Positions 10,978 to 19,324 of a stretch of DNA of 27,891 nt are shown piece after piece. The stretch spans positions 1 through 27,891 of the forward strand of contig JAUCBJ010003436.1 in NCBI GenBank assembly GCA_032718475.1. The letters run 5' to 3'. The position numbers were made by a program, and so were the translations under genes. Origin of the DNA: Nemertoderma westbladi. Its lineage: Eukaryota > Xenacoelomorpha > Nemertodermatida > Nemertodermatidae. The notes beneath the pieces are model-generated. The model worked only from the letters and a program-made list of their open reading frames with translations. It was not told the DNA's origin and searched no databases. Numbering within the stretch: the stretch's first letter is position 1; the number at the start of each line of letters is the position of its first letter.

Positions 10978-10993
10978 GGCCCTTTTCAGGGCC
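10978..10993 (+). promoter_or_regulatory. Histone-type 3' stem-loop behind the transposase stop codon
   Basis: GGCCCTTTTCAGGGCC folds as a 6-bp stem (GGCCCT/AGGGCC) with a TTTC loop. This fits the metazoan replication-dependent histone mRNA element GGYYYTTTTCARRRCC at all 16 positions. The 5' flank CCAAAC is also histone-like. It starts 40 nt after the stop, on the sense strand. The 3' flank AACAT is weaker than the usual ACCCA, and I see no clear purine-rich downstream element. An AATAAA follows at 11003. SLBP binding is inferred, not shown. Confidence 0.6.
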
Positions 10994-11002
10994 AACATAT
11001 GA

Positions 11003-11008
11003 AATAAA
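11003..11008 (+). promoter_or_regulatory. Candidate polyadenylation signal AATAAA for the transposase
   Basis: AATAAA lies about 65 nt after the stop codon and 10 nt after the histone-like stem-loop, so ordinary polyadenylation is also possible. The rest of 11009-11154 has no coding signal and is the Merlin 3' region up to the LINE insertion. Confidence 0.5.
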
Positions 11009-11154
11009 CAACCGTATCGCAACAGCTTTATTAGCTTGTAATATTTTTTTTACAATAAGATACACCCTCAGTCGGGGTAAATATTAATTATAATATTGGA
11101 AATATGTATGTACGGTAGACTGTAATAGACTGTAGTAGTAAGTAATATAGATTA

Positions 11155-11206
11155 AATTATTATTATTATTATTATTATTGGCTTTATTTCAGGCCCAGTT
11201 GGCCCA
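11155..11206 (-). repeat. LINE 3' end: hairpin, AATAAA and (AAT)n tail
   Basis: On the minus strand the end reads GGGCCAACTGGGCCTGAAA, then TAAAGCC and about eight AAT triplets. The two GGCC words can pair around a short loop, and AATAAA overlaps the junction. A hairpin plus short tandem tail in place of poly(A) is usual in CR1/L2-like lineages, where the 3' end is recognised by the element's own reverse transcriptase. Confidence 0.75.
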
Positions 11207-11372
11207 TAAAAATACTGTACTAATACACATATACAAACAAACAGAATATACAGTCAGGCTAACAACGTAAAGCACAATAAGGTTGGTTATAAAACAATAT
11301 AGTAAAAATACACAAAACAAAACAGATAACCGAAAAATATGACCAAAATGATAAAAAAAAAAAAATTACAAC

Positions 11373-14273
11373 TTAAACCCAAGTCTTAGGGTCACACATT
11401 TCCCTTATTCTGGATGTACTGTCCAGACGGCATACATTAGTAATTGTACTCAATATTTTGTTATCAGTCTTATCAACTCTTTTAAATAAACTTACAATTG
11501 ACATGTATCTAATATGAACCATCATTTTAACATTAAATTGCCCGAATGCGCTGCTAATACTAGTTGGTTCACCGTTTGTTACTCTCGGAATATGAAAAAG
11601 TAACCTAAAACAATTGTTATACGCTATTCTGAGTTTATTATGCACAATTCCTGAATAATTTCGTTTAGCCCATAAAGCATTACAATAAACTGTTGAACAG
11701 AATGCTCTAAACAGTGTTAGCTTTACTTTATTGCTACAAGCACCAAATTTCCTAGCTAATAGATTACCTCTGGCGTACAGGCACTGTGTTTGCCTCTTTA
11801 TGTCAAAATCATCATCTGCACTGCTATGAATTATATGCCCTAAATAATTGAATTTTTCAACTACATCAATTTTAATACCATATAGATATACATCACCAAA
11901 AATACAATGACCTGAGCTCCTGGGAACGAAATATAAACATTTTGTTTTTTTCATATTAAATAATATAGAATTAAAAAATGCAAATCGTTCAGCTACGTTA
12001 ATTAATCGTTGTAACCCAAATAAACTATTCGATAAAAGACACAAGTCGTCGGCATATCCTAAATGATTCACCCTTGTACCCCCTATTAGACACCCTACCC
12101 CAGTCTCATTAAGTGCCCTACTTAAACCGTCCATATATACATTGAATAGAATCGGGGAAAGGACCCCACCCTGTTTCGTACCATTTGTAACCAAAAATTT
12201 ACCAGATTTATGCCCCGCCCACCTAACGTACATGTATTGCTCTCTATACCAGAAAATAAGAAGCCTAACTATGTACACAGGAATCCCCCTATCTAAAAGT
12301 TTGCGAAAGAGACCAAAGTGATTAATTCTGTCAAATGCTTTGCTCGCATCTAACATGCATACAAATACTGGACTATTCTTAGTCAGATAATAATTAATTA
12401 CCTCTTTCAAGGCATATATGCACGTTTCAGTTCCCAACTTAGCTTTGAATCCAAATTGATTATCTGTTGTATCTAACTTGTCTATGCACCTTATTAAAAT
12501 AATACGTTCTAGAATTTTACCCAGTACAGAAGAAATGGCAACACCTCTATAATTATCCTTACAAGTGATATCACCCGTCCTATCTTTAATTATAGGAAAA
12601 ATAGCCGAGTCGATTAATCCACTTGGTAAGTACCCGTGCACAAAGATAGCAGTGTATAGAACCGATAGTACTTTAAATAAGTTGAGACTGCACCCATAAA
12701 TTAAATGCTCGGCCGTTAACTGGTCAGGCCCAGCGGCCTTATCAGTATTTAGACTATTGATAGAATCTAGCACCTCAGAAATAGTAACTACTTCAGATTC
12801 TGCAAATAACTTTTTATGTAACTCAGTTTGTACCTTATTAAAAACATAGCCTTTCTCAGAATCATCATCTACACAGTTATATAAATCCGAGAAATGATTA
12901 CTCCACATTTCACTGATATCAGCTGCGCCCAGAGCACCCCCAACTTTAGTCGGCGGGGGGCTGCTATTATTAGAGGTATGTTTCCTAGCCTGGTCCCAAA
13001 AATCCTTAGAACTCTTATCTGACAGCAATGCATCTGCCATTTTATCATTACGTATTTTCTGTTCATCTTTTTTGCAATGTCTAACAGCCCTCTTAAAAGC
13101 AGCTCTGGAGCGCATGTAATCTACATGCACCTGACCTTGACGTGGCGAGCCACACTCACGCCACGACTTAAAACTACTCCTCGCATCATCATGCTTATCT
13201 CGCACATAATCATTCCACCCTGGAATGTGAGACCATTTTTTATCACACTTCTTAGGCAATTTCTTAATATGTGCCTCAGCAGAGTTAATAAGAATATCAG
13301 TAAGTTTACTATATAGGTTATTTATCTGGGTACGGTGCATACCACAGTTTACATCCCTACAATTAATAAAATCATTATTGATATCGAGATCACCCAACAT
13401 CTTACTGCACGTATCCGCATATAAAAATATATTATCCTGCGTGGTATGACGCCACTCAAATTTACTGCTTTTATCACAATTATTAGAACAATCATCATTA
13501 TAACCTGAAGTTTGTACATTGGTTATAACTTCCACATCAACTTCCCAAAATACCGGTAGGTGGTCATCTATAGAGTAATCAAATAGCACCTTAATTTCCT
13601 TTGTCTTCTTCAATAACGTACCTGTACACACAATGTGATCAAGCCACGATGTCGTAGAATGAGCTTCACTTACAAATGTATAAGTGTCGCTAGATAATGT
13701 AAGTGTATCAGCAATAACTAATGAATTAGAAACACACCAATCAAATAAATCACTATAAAATTGAGTTCCAGGCTTAGAGTTAAAATCTCCTACAATTGAT
13801 GAACACGAATATGATTGAGTTTCCAGTATATATTGCAATTTACCCAAGCACTCAGTAAATTCAGGTTCATTATCTGTACATTGAAAAGGCATATATACAT
13901 TTACAATAAGCATTTCCTCGTTATTCTTTAAATTAACCTTTAAACCCATGATTCTGCACTCATCTGTACCAAAGAAAACCGGTTCCACTATAGAAGCTAG
14001 CGAGTTGTTCCACAACACTGCAAGCCCCCCATAGGGACGGCCTCTTAGCGGACCGGCAGAAAGGTCAACGGGCGATACCCCTCTGCCAATAAAATCATTA
14101 TGAATTTCATTTAAAAAACCTAGCTCTTGTTTCGGAAGCCACGTCTCTTGCAGTAAAAGGATATCGCAAACCCCGGAAGACAATAATCTCCTAACATCAT
14201 TTAACCCCGACGGACTACGTACATTCTTGCAATTATATGAGATTATCTTAAGATTCTTAGTTGTAGTCGCCAT
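11373..14273 (-). CDS. LINE ORF2: EEP endonuclease and reverse transcriptase
   Basis: A 966-residue open frame without breaks. Residues about 8-255 form an APE-like endonuclease: ISYNCKNVRS at the start, LLQETW with the catalytic Glu, GDFNSKPG near 161, SWLDHIV and DDHLPVFW. A linker rich in charged residues follows. The reverse transcriptase spans about 530-800: AGPDQLTAEHL, NYRGVAISSVLGK, FGFKAKLGTET, DASKAFDRINH, GTKQGGVLSPILFNVYMDG and the active-site YADD near 738. The C terminus is a LINE tail with FNYLGHIIH; I see no RNase H domain. It would nick the target and copy its RNA by target-primed reverse transcription. The start ATG at 14273 is the first in frame ahead of the endonuclease. 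Confidence 0.96.
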   Translation of the reverse strand: MATTTKNLKIISYNCKNVRSPSGLNDVRRLLSSGVCDILLLQETWLPKQELGFLNEIHNDFIGRGVSPVDLSAGPLRGRPYGGLAVLWNNSLASIVEPVFFGTDECRIMGLKVNLKNNEEMLIVNVYMPFQCTDNEPEFTECLGKLQYILETQSYSCSSIVGDFNSKPGTQFYSDLFDWCVSNSLVIADTLTLSSDTYTFVSEAHSTTSWLDHIVCTGTLLKKTKEIKVLFDYSIDDHLPVFWEVDVEVITNVQTSGYNDDCSNNCDKSSKFEWRHTTQDNIFLYADTCSKMLGDLDINNDFINCRDVNCGMHRTQINNLYSKLTDILINSAEAHIKKLPKKCDKKWSHIPGWNDYVRDKHDDARSSFKSWRECGSPRQGQVHVDYMRSRAAFKRAVRHCKKDEQKIRNDKMADALLSDKSSKDFWDQARKHTSNNSSPPPTKVGGALGAADISEMWSNHFSDLYNCVDDDSEKGYVFNKVQTELHKKLFAESEVVTISEVLDSINSLNTDKAAGPDQLTAEHLIYGCSLNLFKVLSVLYTAIFVHGYLPSGLIDSAIFPIIKDRTGDITCKDNYRGVAISSVLGKILERIILIRCIDKLDTTDNQFGFKAKLGTETCIYALKEVINYYLTKNSPVFVCMLDASKAFDRINHFGLFRKLLDRGIPVYIVRLLIFWYREQYMYVRWAGHKSGKFLVTNGTKQGGVLSPILFNVYMDGLSRALNETGVGCLIGGTRVNHLGYADDLCLLSNSLFGLQRLINVAERFAFFNSILFNMKKTKCLYFVPRSSGHCIFGDVYLYGIKIDVVEKFNYLGHIIHSSADDDFDIKRQTQCLYARGNLLARKFGACSNKVKLTLFRAFCSTVYCNALWAKRNYSGIVHNKLRIAYNNCFRLLFHIPRVTNGEPTSISSAFGQFNVKMMVHIRYMSIVSLFKRVDKTDNKILSTITNVCRLDSTSRIREMCDPKTWV

Positions 14274-14376
14274 TATGATTTTTAAAAATTATACAAATAT
14301 CCGCTAAAAAAACAGTGAAAAATAGAAAATAAACAACAGATATACATATTAACACATTTGCACATACAGATACTAA

Positions 14377-15987
14377 TTAAGTGGCTTCACTCTCTGACAG
14401 TAGCACATATGGGTTATTACTTTCCCGCTCAGAGCAATTGCTGGAAACCTCATCAGTTCGAGGGGAACTCAAATCGGATCCCTGACCAGTCCCGTCAGCT
14501 CCTTGTGCACTCACACCGAATCCCTGTGTAGATACAGTTACGTCAGAATCCAGTTGACTCAGATCCTCTCTTCCGGTTGACCCGGGTTCCCTTCCATTCG
14601 CGATCGACTCCAACTCAGTGCTGTGATCCGTTCTGGCTCCCGGCCTCATTCCCGATCCGTCCTGTCTTGCTGGCGCGTTGCTTGTTGTACGCCGTTGGCC
14701 GGAACTCCCATTAAACATCAGCCTACTAGGAACAAACTCCCTAATTCGAGAGAACTGCGGCCACAGATTCGCATCCAGGAGACTGGACTCCTCGTCGCCC
14801 CTGCAGGAAATCCGGAACGAAGCGGTTCTCGAATCACGATGGGAGATCCGCTCGCAGCCAATGGCGATACCTAGAGCATCCTTTACGTGCTGCTTGATTG
14901 TATCAGAGTCAACCTTTGGGCCACATCCAGTTAGAAATAGTTTGGATGGAGGCCGTACCGTAGCGAAAGCCTTACTACCCGCCGTTCCTTGAATAAAACG
15001 CTGTCCAGTATCCCTGTCTGTATTCCATCCAGCCCCAGACCTACCAACACCGCTACCAGTCCCATTCGCATCCCATCGTCCAGCACGACTGCCAGGCTGA
15101 ATGGTGCGCAGGCCTCGAGGTGGGGACTCTCGATGCCGCCCATCCGGCCCAACTCTGAACCAGTCTCTTTCCGCTGGGTTACTTTCCCTGGGATTAAGCG
15201 CCCCAATAAACGACCTGGAAGCGGGGTCGGACAGTCCGCTGCCAACAGGAGGCCCAGTCGTATGAGGCTGAGCTGGACCCCCGCTACCATGGGGAGCTGC
15301 TCGCCCCGAACCCGACCCGGCAAACACGACGTCATCATCCGCTCCGCACCCCGAATACAATCGGGGTACATTCCCAGTCCCCGTATCTGCTGGAGGAACA
15401 CTTCTGTCAGATCTATCAGCCCCGAAAACCGTCGCGGACCCCACATCCCCTCCGCATTTAGGGAGAGCAGTGGCAATAGGCCTATCTTCTAAAACCGCAA
15501 CTCTATCTTGCAGCCCACTAACTAATTTGAGCAGTAATGCCAGATCTGCCTCAACAGGCGAGAATGGCGGAAACAACGACACATCCTTCGGAATGAACCG
15601 AGGGCTGATTGAAGACGAGGACGGGATATGCCTACTGGCTGTACTACCAGCACCGCTTCCGTCTGTATTGCTATCATATGTACGCCGACCATCATCATAA
15701 CCAGGATACTCAAAAATCTCTATCATATCGTTAATCAAATTCTTTCGTAGCATCTCACCAGCCTGACGCGATTTAGAAAAGCTCTGCTTCGACTTTCCCC
15801 TATCAGAGCTCGGAATCAAACCTAGCAAAGTCTGTTTTGCCTCCTTCAGCATTGCATCAGTGAACTTATGCCATGGCTGAATTATAGCTACAATAGTATC
15901 TTTCCTATACCCCTTAACATGGGCCGACCATATGTACGTGAGTACATCGTTTTCAATATGTGAACAATGAACCCGGGAGCACGTCAT
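14377..15987 (-). CDS. LINE ORF1: RNA-binding-type protein
   Basis: 536 residues, open throughout, just upstream of ORF2. The N terminus (about 10-60) is a helical module with DVLTYIWSAHVKGYRKD and LKEAKQTLLGL, of a kind seen in ORF1 of CR1/L2-like elements. A possible short coiled coil lies near 146-168 (LALLLKLVSGLQDRVAVLE). Residues about 170-345 are low-complexity Gly/Ser/Pro/Arg-rich. A small alpha/beta RRM-like domain fits about 348-420 (KLFLTGCGPKVDSD, ASFRISCR and a downstream LWPQF). The tail is Ser/Gly-rich and polar. The role inferred from the family is RNA binding and particle formation with ORF2. No CCHC knuckle is visible. The gene is much more GC-rich than its surroundings, which creates antisense open frames that I do not accept. 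Confidence 0.85.
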   Translation of the reverse strand: MTCSRVHCSHIENDVLTYIWSAHVKGYRKDTIVAIIQPWHKFTDAMLKEAKQTLLGLIPSSDRGKSKQSFSKSRQAGEMLRKNLINDMIEIFEYPGYDDGRRTYDSNTDGSGAGSTASRHIPSSSSISPRFIPKDVSLFPPFSPVEADLALLLKLVSGLQDRVAVLEDRPIATALPKCGGDVGSATVFGADRSDRSVPPADTGTGNVPRLYSGCGADDDVVFAGSGSGRAAPHGSGGPAQPHTTGPPVGSGLSDPASRSFIGALNPRESNPAERDWFRVGPDGRHRESPPRGLRTIQPGSRAGRWDANGTGSGVGRSGAGWNTDRDTGQRFIQGTAGSKAFATVRPPSKLFLTGCGPKVDSDTIKQHVKDALGIAIGCERISHRDSRTASFRISCRGDEESSLLDANLWPQFSRIREFVPSRLMFNGSSGQRRTTSNAPARQDGSGMRPGARTDHSTELESIANGREPGSTGREDLSQLDSDVTVSTQGFGVSAQGADGTGQGSDLSSPRTDEVSSNCSERESNNPYVLLSESEAT

Positions 15988-16202
15988 CCCGCAGTACAGT
16001 CAGAAGGTCCAACAGTAGGCAGTGCAACAGTACAGTCTGACAGTACAGCAGTATATTTAGTACCGGTACAGTACAGCAGTATAATAAGAATAAAATAAAA
16101 TAATACATTCCCTTCAAAGAACTTAATAAATAATACCCATGCAATCCGCAAGGTGGTGCACAATACTGCTATACTGGTACCATTATTTATCTGATTTTAG
16201 GC
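15988..16202. other. LINE 5' leader and inner right arm of the Merlin element
   Basis: No ORF is supported. The stretch holds several CAGTACAG and GTACCGGTAC words, a background motif across this genome. From about 16150 it resembles the inverted inner part of the Merlin left end. The LINE/Merlin boundary lies somewhere in 16000-16150. Confidence 0.5.
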
Positions 16203-16237
16203 TTGTTTGGCTAGTGTCGTTCAAACGTACTAATACC
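16203..16237 (-). repeat. Right terminal inverted repeat of the Merlin element
   Basis: The reverse complement is identical to 9694-9728 over 35 bp. It ends ACTAATACC directly before the duplicated GGTGAACAA. Confidence 0.93.
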
Positions 16238-16246
16238 GGTGAACAA
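16238..16246. repeat. Target site duplication, right copy (GGTGAACAA)
   Basis: An exact copy of 9685-9693, lying directly outside the right TIR. Confidence 0.92.
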
Positions 16247-16752
16247 TAAACAAAACAAACGAGCATAGGCGTAGGCCTACATACCGTTAAAAGATTTGCA
16301 AAATATGGGCAATCAAAGCTTTCATATCATAGCTAAGTATACTGAAATTACAGTATATTGAGATCTAAACATATACAGATATACGTAGTTGTTTATCTCT
16401 GTTCTAGAACACTTAATTTAATTACTCCAGTAACAAACGTTATAATTTAATGTAATTTTTGGAATAGGTTGACTAATTTGCACTTGTATTTTATGCTGTA
16501 AAAAAAATTCCCCAAGGTATCCCAACTGGCACCCGGTGAATATTTACATTATTATTATGAGGGAAGACATTGAGAAAATAAAATTGCTTGATGACCCAAG
16601 TTCACGGTCCTCCCTTGAGCTCTATTGAGCGTCTACTGGACTAATTTAAATGGATATGAATAAAAGTGTTTTTGAATAAAGAATATGTTTTTAATTAATA
16701 ATTATGTAATATATAATTTTAATATAATAATTTAATATATAATTTAATTATG
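16247..16752. other. Non-coding spacer
   Basis: AT-rich, with one TGTTCTAGAACA palindrome near 16400 and a run of short TAATTTAATAT words near 16700. I see no gene, RNA or terminal repeat. Part of it may be the 3' flank of the decayed transposon whose gene ends at 16753. Confidence 0.5.
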
Positions 16753-17527
16753 TTAATCAATTGGGTATTTGAATTTGTTTATTGCCTTTAATAATTCATT
16801 GAATCCATTAAATTTTCCCTTATGTATCTGTCGTCTCCACAAGTATTCGGTAAGTTTTTCAGAGAATTTCTCTTGATAGGCATTGCACTCCTTGCACCAT
16901 GCTCTTGCGTCCTAAATTCTTATAATTTTTAGCCTTACTTTCTTTTAATCGCTTTGAGTTGTCCTTTGTGCATTTCACAACCCTTTTGATTTTCTGGACA
17001 CTCTTTACATATTTCCTGCTGTTTATTTAAGACTGCCGTTTTAATACGCAACTCTTCTCCAACCACATACAGCTCTAGTTCACAATCCTCGCTGACACTT
17101 ATAATTTTCACTGTTCTGAAATAGTCCTTTGCCAGCCTCCATGAAGCCTCAATTCTGTTGGTGTGCATACCGTCTTTGGCTATAAATGGGTTTATTTTGT
17201 TACTATGGTATATACTACTTTATGAGTATAGCCCATGTTCCAAGGTCATCGTAAGTCTTCCACATGTCGGTTCTGATGGTAGTTCCCGGTTTAATATATC
17301 TTTGAATTATTGGTGTCAGCTCGATTACACTTCGCGTTGTTGTTCGGACAAGTTATTAGGCGGAGATCCTCTGAATCGTCTTCGATCAATCCCATGACCC
17401 AGTGCCCATCCGTTCTACGACCTCTATCACATTTTCGTTTCCCGAACTCTCATCGACCTGGACTGTCTTTCCTGCTCCTCCTATTGGACCTAGTTCCTCC
17501 TGCTCTTTTAGAAATCTAATTGCGATT

Positions 17528-17535
17528 ATTTCTCG
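17528..17535. repeat. Target site duplication, left copy (ATTTCTCG)
   Basis: ATTTCTCG directly precedes the element start GGCACTAGTG and recurs exactly at 18433-18440. An 8-bp duplication suits Merlin. Confidence 0.9.
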
Positions 17536-17693
17536 GGCACTAGTGTGTTATAGCTACACCCCCCCCCCCCCCCCCAAATTTTTATTACTAGCTAGTTTTT
17601 GCTATTTCTTTTTTTTTAATGTTCTAGAACATGAAATACATTTAAAAAAAATAATAAAATGTTCTAGAACAAATATTTTTTGTTCTAGAACAA
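17536..17693 (+). repeat. Left long TIR of the 897-bp element
   Basis: Matches the inverted right end over about 155 bp, including ACTAGCTAGTTTTTGC, GAAATACATTT and three GTTCTAGAAC palindromes (17621, 17661, 17681). The arms differ mainly in the length of the C run. Confidence 0.92.
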
Positions 17694-18029
17694 TATTTAA
17701 AAAAATTAAAAAAATTAATGTACTATTTTTCTTTTTTAATAATGTTCTAGAACATGTTAGCTATTCAGAACTAGAAAAAAAAAGTTCTAGAACAAATAGT
17801 TTTTGTTCTAGAACAGTTCAAAAAAAATGAAATATTTTTTTTAATTTTATTTAGAATTTGTTTCATATAATTTTTAATCGTTGCTGGCAAGATGGGTTTT
17901 ATTTTTGGGGGGGGGGGGGGGTTAGCTAGTATTTTTTTAATAGCTAATTAAAATTAAAAATTCACTGTATTGAGGTCATTATATTCAGAAATTAATGATA
18001 GTTACAGGATAAATTAATGATTAATGCTT

Positions 18030-18225
18030 AGAATACATACTGTGTAATATTTATTATTTAGCGTCACAGATTTACAGACGTCGCGCAGCGGGTAATATTT
18101 TCTAATCAAATGCAATAGATCAGAAAATGGATTTTCTTTGTGTAACATCTTCCACCTAAACTCTGCTAGCTGTTGGGCGAAAGTTGACCTCTTGATACCT
18201 ATGTTTCGCCTTAGAATGTGGAGTT
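18030..18225 (-). pseudogene. Transposase C-terminal remnant inside the 897-bp element
   Basis: On the minus strand the frame reads HAKLHILRRN, FAQQLAEFRWKMLHKENP and FSDLLHLIRKYYP. This lines up with the last 50 or so residues of the intact transposase at 9888-10937 (FRWRLLNRDRPFSNLL and HYYPC). The DDE core and zinc ribbon are absent. It shows which transposase lineage mobilised the element. Confidence 0.85.
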
Positions 18226-18278
18226 TGGCGTGGCGGCACTAGTGTAACAAAAAATAAAATTTGTATGATTTTTTAATT

Positions 18279-18432
18279 TTTTGTTCTAGAACAAAAAATA
18301 TTTGTTCTAGAACATTTTATTATTTTTTTTCAAATGTATTTCATGTTCTAGAACATTTCAAAAAAAAGAAATAGCAAAAACTAGCTAGTAATAAAAATTT
18401 TGAGGGGGGTGTAGCTATAACACACTAGTACC
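18279..18432 (-). repeat. Right long TIR of the 897-bp element
   Basis: The reverse complement of the left TIR, with three TTCTAGAA palindromes and ending ACACACTAGTACC. Confidence 0.92.
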
Positions 18433-18440
18433 ATTTCTCG
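18433..18440. repeat. Target site duplication, right copy (ATTTCTCG)
   Basis: An exact copy of 17528-17535, directly outside the right TIR. Confidence 0.9.
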
Positions 18441-18790
18441 AATATAATTATACCAGTCAGCTCTAGTTTCCTGAGAAATACGTTTCTTTGATGCCCCTCC
18501 TATCTCATCTACTGTATTAGGATTGCCTCGCGTCGGAATTCTTCATACGAGTCGTTTGCAGTATCGTCTCAGGTGAAAACCTGGCACCTTCGAACCATGT
18601 CCCTTGAGCCATAGAGAAAAACTTTCCGCGGCAATCCCCTCTTCCGCATTGGAAGCGTCCTACACCATGTCCAGACGTTTTTTTCCAGGCAAAATTTGCT
18701 CGATGGTAGCTGTTTAATTTCCTTGAGCCACGCAATTGTTGATTCGGGATCAGCGCATATTTAATGCAGTTGGTGTCTACTTTCTATCAC

Positions 18791-19320
18791 TTCTATATTT
18801 TGCATTTTTGCTTTTTTATTGATCAATTTAGCTGCAATTAAAATTTATACCTAAACGAAATATTCTAGAACACTAAATTGTTTTATTTCTATCACTACAT
18901 AAGCTTTGCTACATAAAAAATGTTATTACTAGCTATATTAAATTTAAAAAATTACTAGCTATATGTTCTAGAACAATAATTTTTGGGCCATGGACATTTC
19001 CACAGAAAATGGGACACAATATGAAAAAAATAAAACTTAAAAAAAAGCAATTTGTTATGATTTATTGGGTAAAATTTCATAAATTTTTCGAATTTGACAA
19101 AATTTACATTGATTTGAGTGTATAAAGTAGGAATTTTTGCGATTATATCGACCAAAAAATACCAAAATTCAAGGCGAAATATTTTTTTTACTGTTTATCA
19201 ATATAGGCTATCCTTGGTATCATTGTAATCAGCCGCAAATGCACATTCCAATGTAGGTAGTTCTACGCCATAAACACAGAACGCTTCTCGTACAATAAGC
19301 ATTAAAAGCTACCTGTGTAC
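18791..19320. other. Non-coding AT-rich spacer
   Basis: No gene is supported. It holds TATTCTAGAACAC near 18861, TGTTCTAGAACA near 18963 and two ATTACTAGCTAT words, as in the Merlin-type ends, so it may include the 5' flank of the decayed transposon or another degraded terminus. The remainder to 19320 shows nothing I can name. Confidence 0.45.
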
Positions 19321-19324
19321 AATT

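Larger units (their letters stand above)
11155..16080 (-). mobile_element. Near full-length non-LTR retrotransposon (CR1/L2-like) inside the Merlin element
   Basis: Both ORFs are on the minus strand, ORF1 upstream and ORF2 downstream, separated by 103 bp. The 3' end is at the left: a short 3'UTR, a GGCC-based hairpin, AATAAA and an (AAT)n tail at about 11155-11179. The 5' boundary is not certain. A weak resemblance between TAATATAGATTAAAT left of the tail and TAATAAGAATAAAAT near 16073 might be a degenerate target duplication, which would put the end near 16080. The clade is judged from the two-ORF layout, the EEP endonuclease and the tail; L2, CR1 and related clades cannot be separated by eye. 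The element is younger than the Merlin insertion that contains it. Confidence 0.85.
9694..16237 (+). mobile_element. Merlin-type (IS1595/ISXO2-like) DNA transposon carrying a nested LINE
   Basis: The element is bounded by TIRs starting GGTATTAGTACGTTTG. The outer 35 bp are identical at 9694-9728 and, inverted, at 16203-16237; weaker similarity continues inward for about 50-60 bp (for example GTATAGCAGTATTGT on both sides). A perfect 9-bp direct duplication flanks it. An intact transposase gene lies 194 bp inside the left end. About 4.9 kb of the 6.5 kb is an antisense non-LTR retrotransposon inserted after the transposase, so the original element was about 1.6 kb, a usual size for Merlin. Perfect TIRs, perfect duplication and an open transposase suggest recent insertion. 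Confidence 0.93.
17536..18432. mobile_element. 897-bp nonautonomous Merlin-type element inside a transposase pseudogene
   Basis: Long TIRs of about 155 bp begin GGCACTAGTGTGTTATAG (left) and, inverted, GGTACTAGTGTGTTATAG (right), followed by ACACCCC. An exact 8-bp duplication flanks the element. Each TIR carries three TTCTAGAA palindromes. The interior keeps the 3' end of a transposase gene but lacks the rest, so this is an internally deleted copy that would need a partner enzyme. A 17-C run lies in the left TIR (17559-17575) and a 15-G run inside (17907-17921). Confidence 0.92.
16753..18790 (-). pseudogene. Second, decayed Merlin/IS1595-type transposase, split by a nested element
   Basis: Read right to left. 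The N-terminal piece (about 18790-18441) shows TIAWLKEIKQLPSSKFC in one frame and, after a frameshift, a zinc-ribbon-like FQCGRGDCRGKFF, then GTWFEGARFSPETIL and DWYNYIREM. An 897-bp element (17536-18432) interrupts it there. The C-terminal piece resumes with FLKEQEELGPIGGAG and VQVDES (first Asp), then, with frameshifts and stops, GHWVMGLIEDDSEDLRLI, IRTDMWKTYDDL (second Asp) and HTNRIEASWRLAKDYF (third acidic residue). The tail KLTEYLWRRQIHKG ends at the TAA of 16753-16755. Domain order matches the intact transposase at 9888 but the sequence is clearly a different subfamily. Its own terminal repeats were not found. Confidence 0.85.

Noticed and set aside
14623-15492. Long plus-strand open frames antisense to LINE ORF1
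   Set aside because: They result from the GC-rich, Gly/Ser/Pro-biased ORF1 and show no family motif.
17402-17830. 142-residue plus-strand ORF
   Set aside because: It crosses from the antisense side of the transposase pseudogene through the poly-C run into a TIR; its composition is low-complexity.
17907-17921. G-run as a functional G-quadruplex (also 25603-25620 and the C run at 17559-17575)
   Set aside because: These are simple homopolymers of a kind prone to slippage and sequencing error; nothing in the context supports a role.
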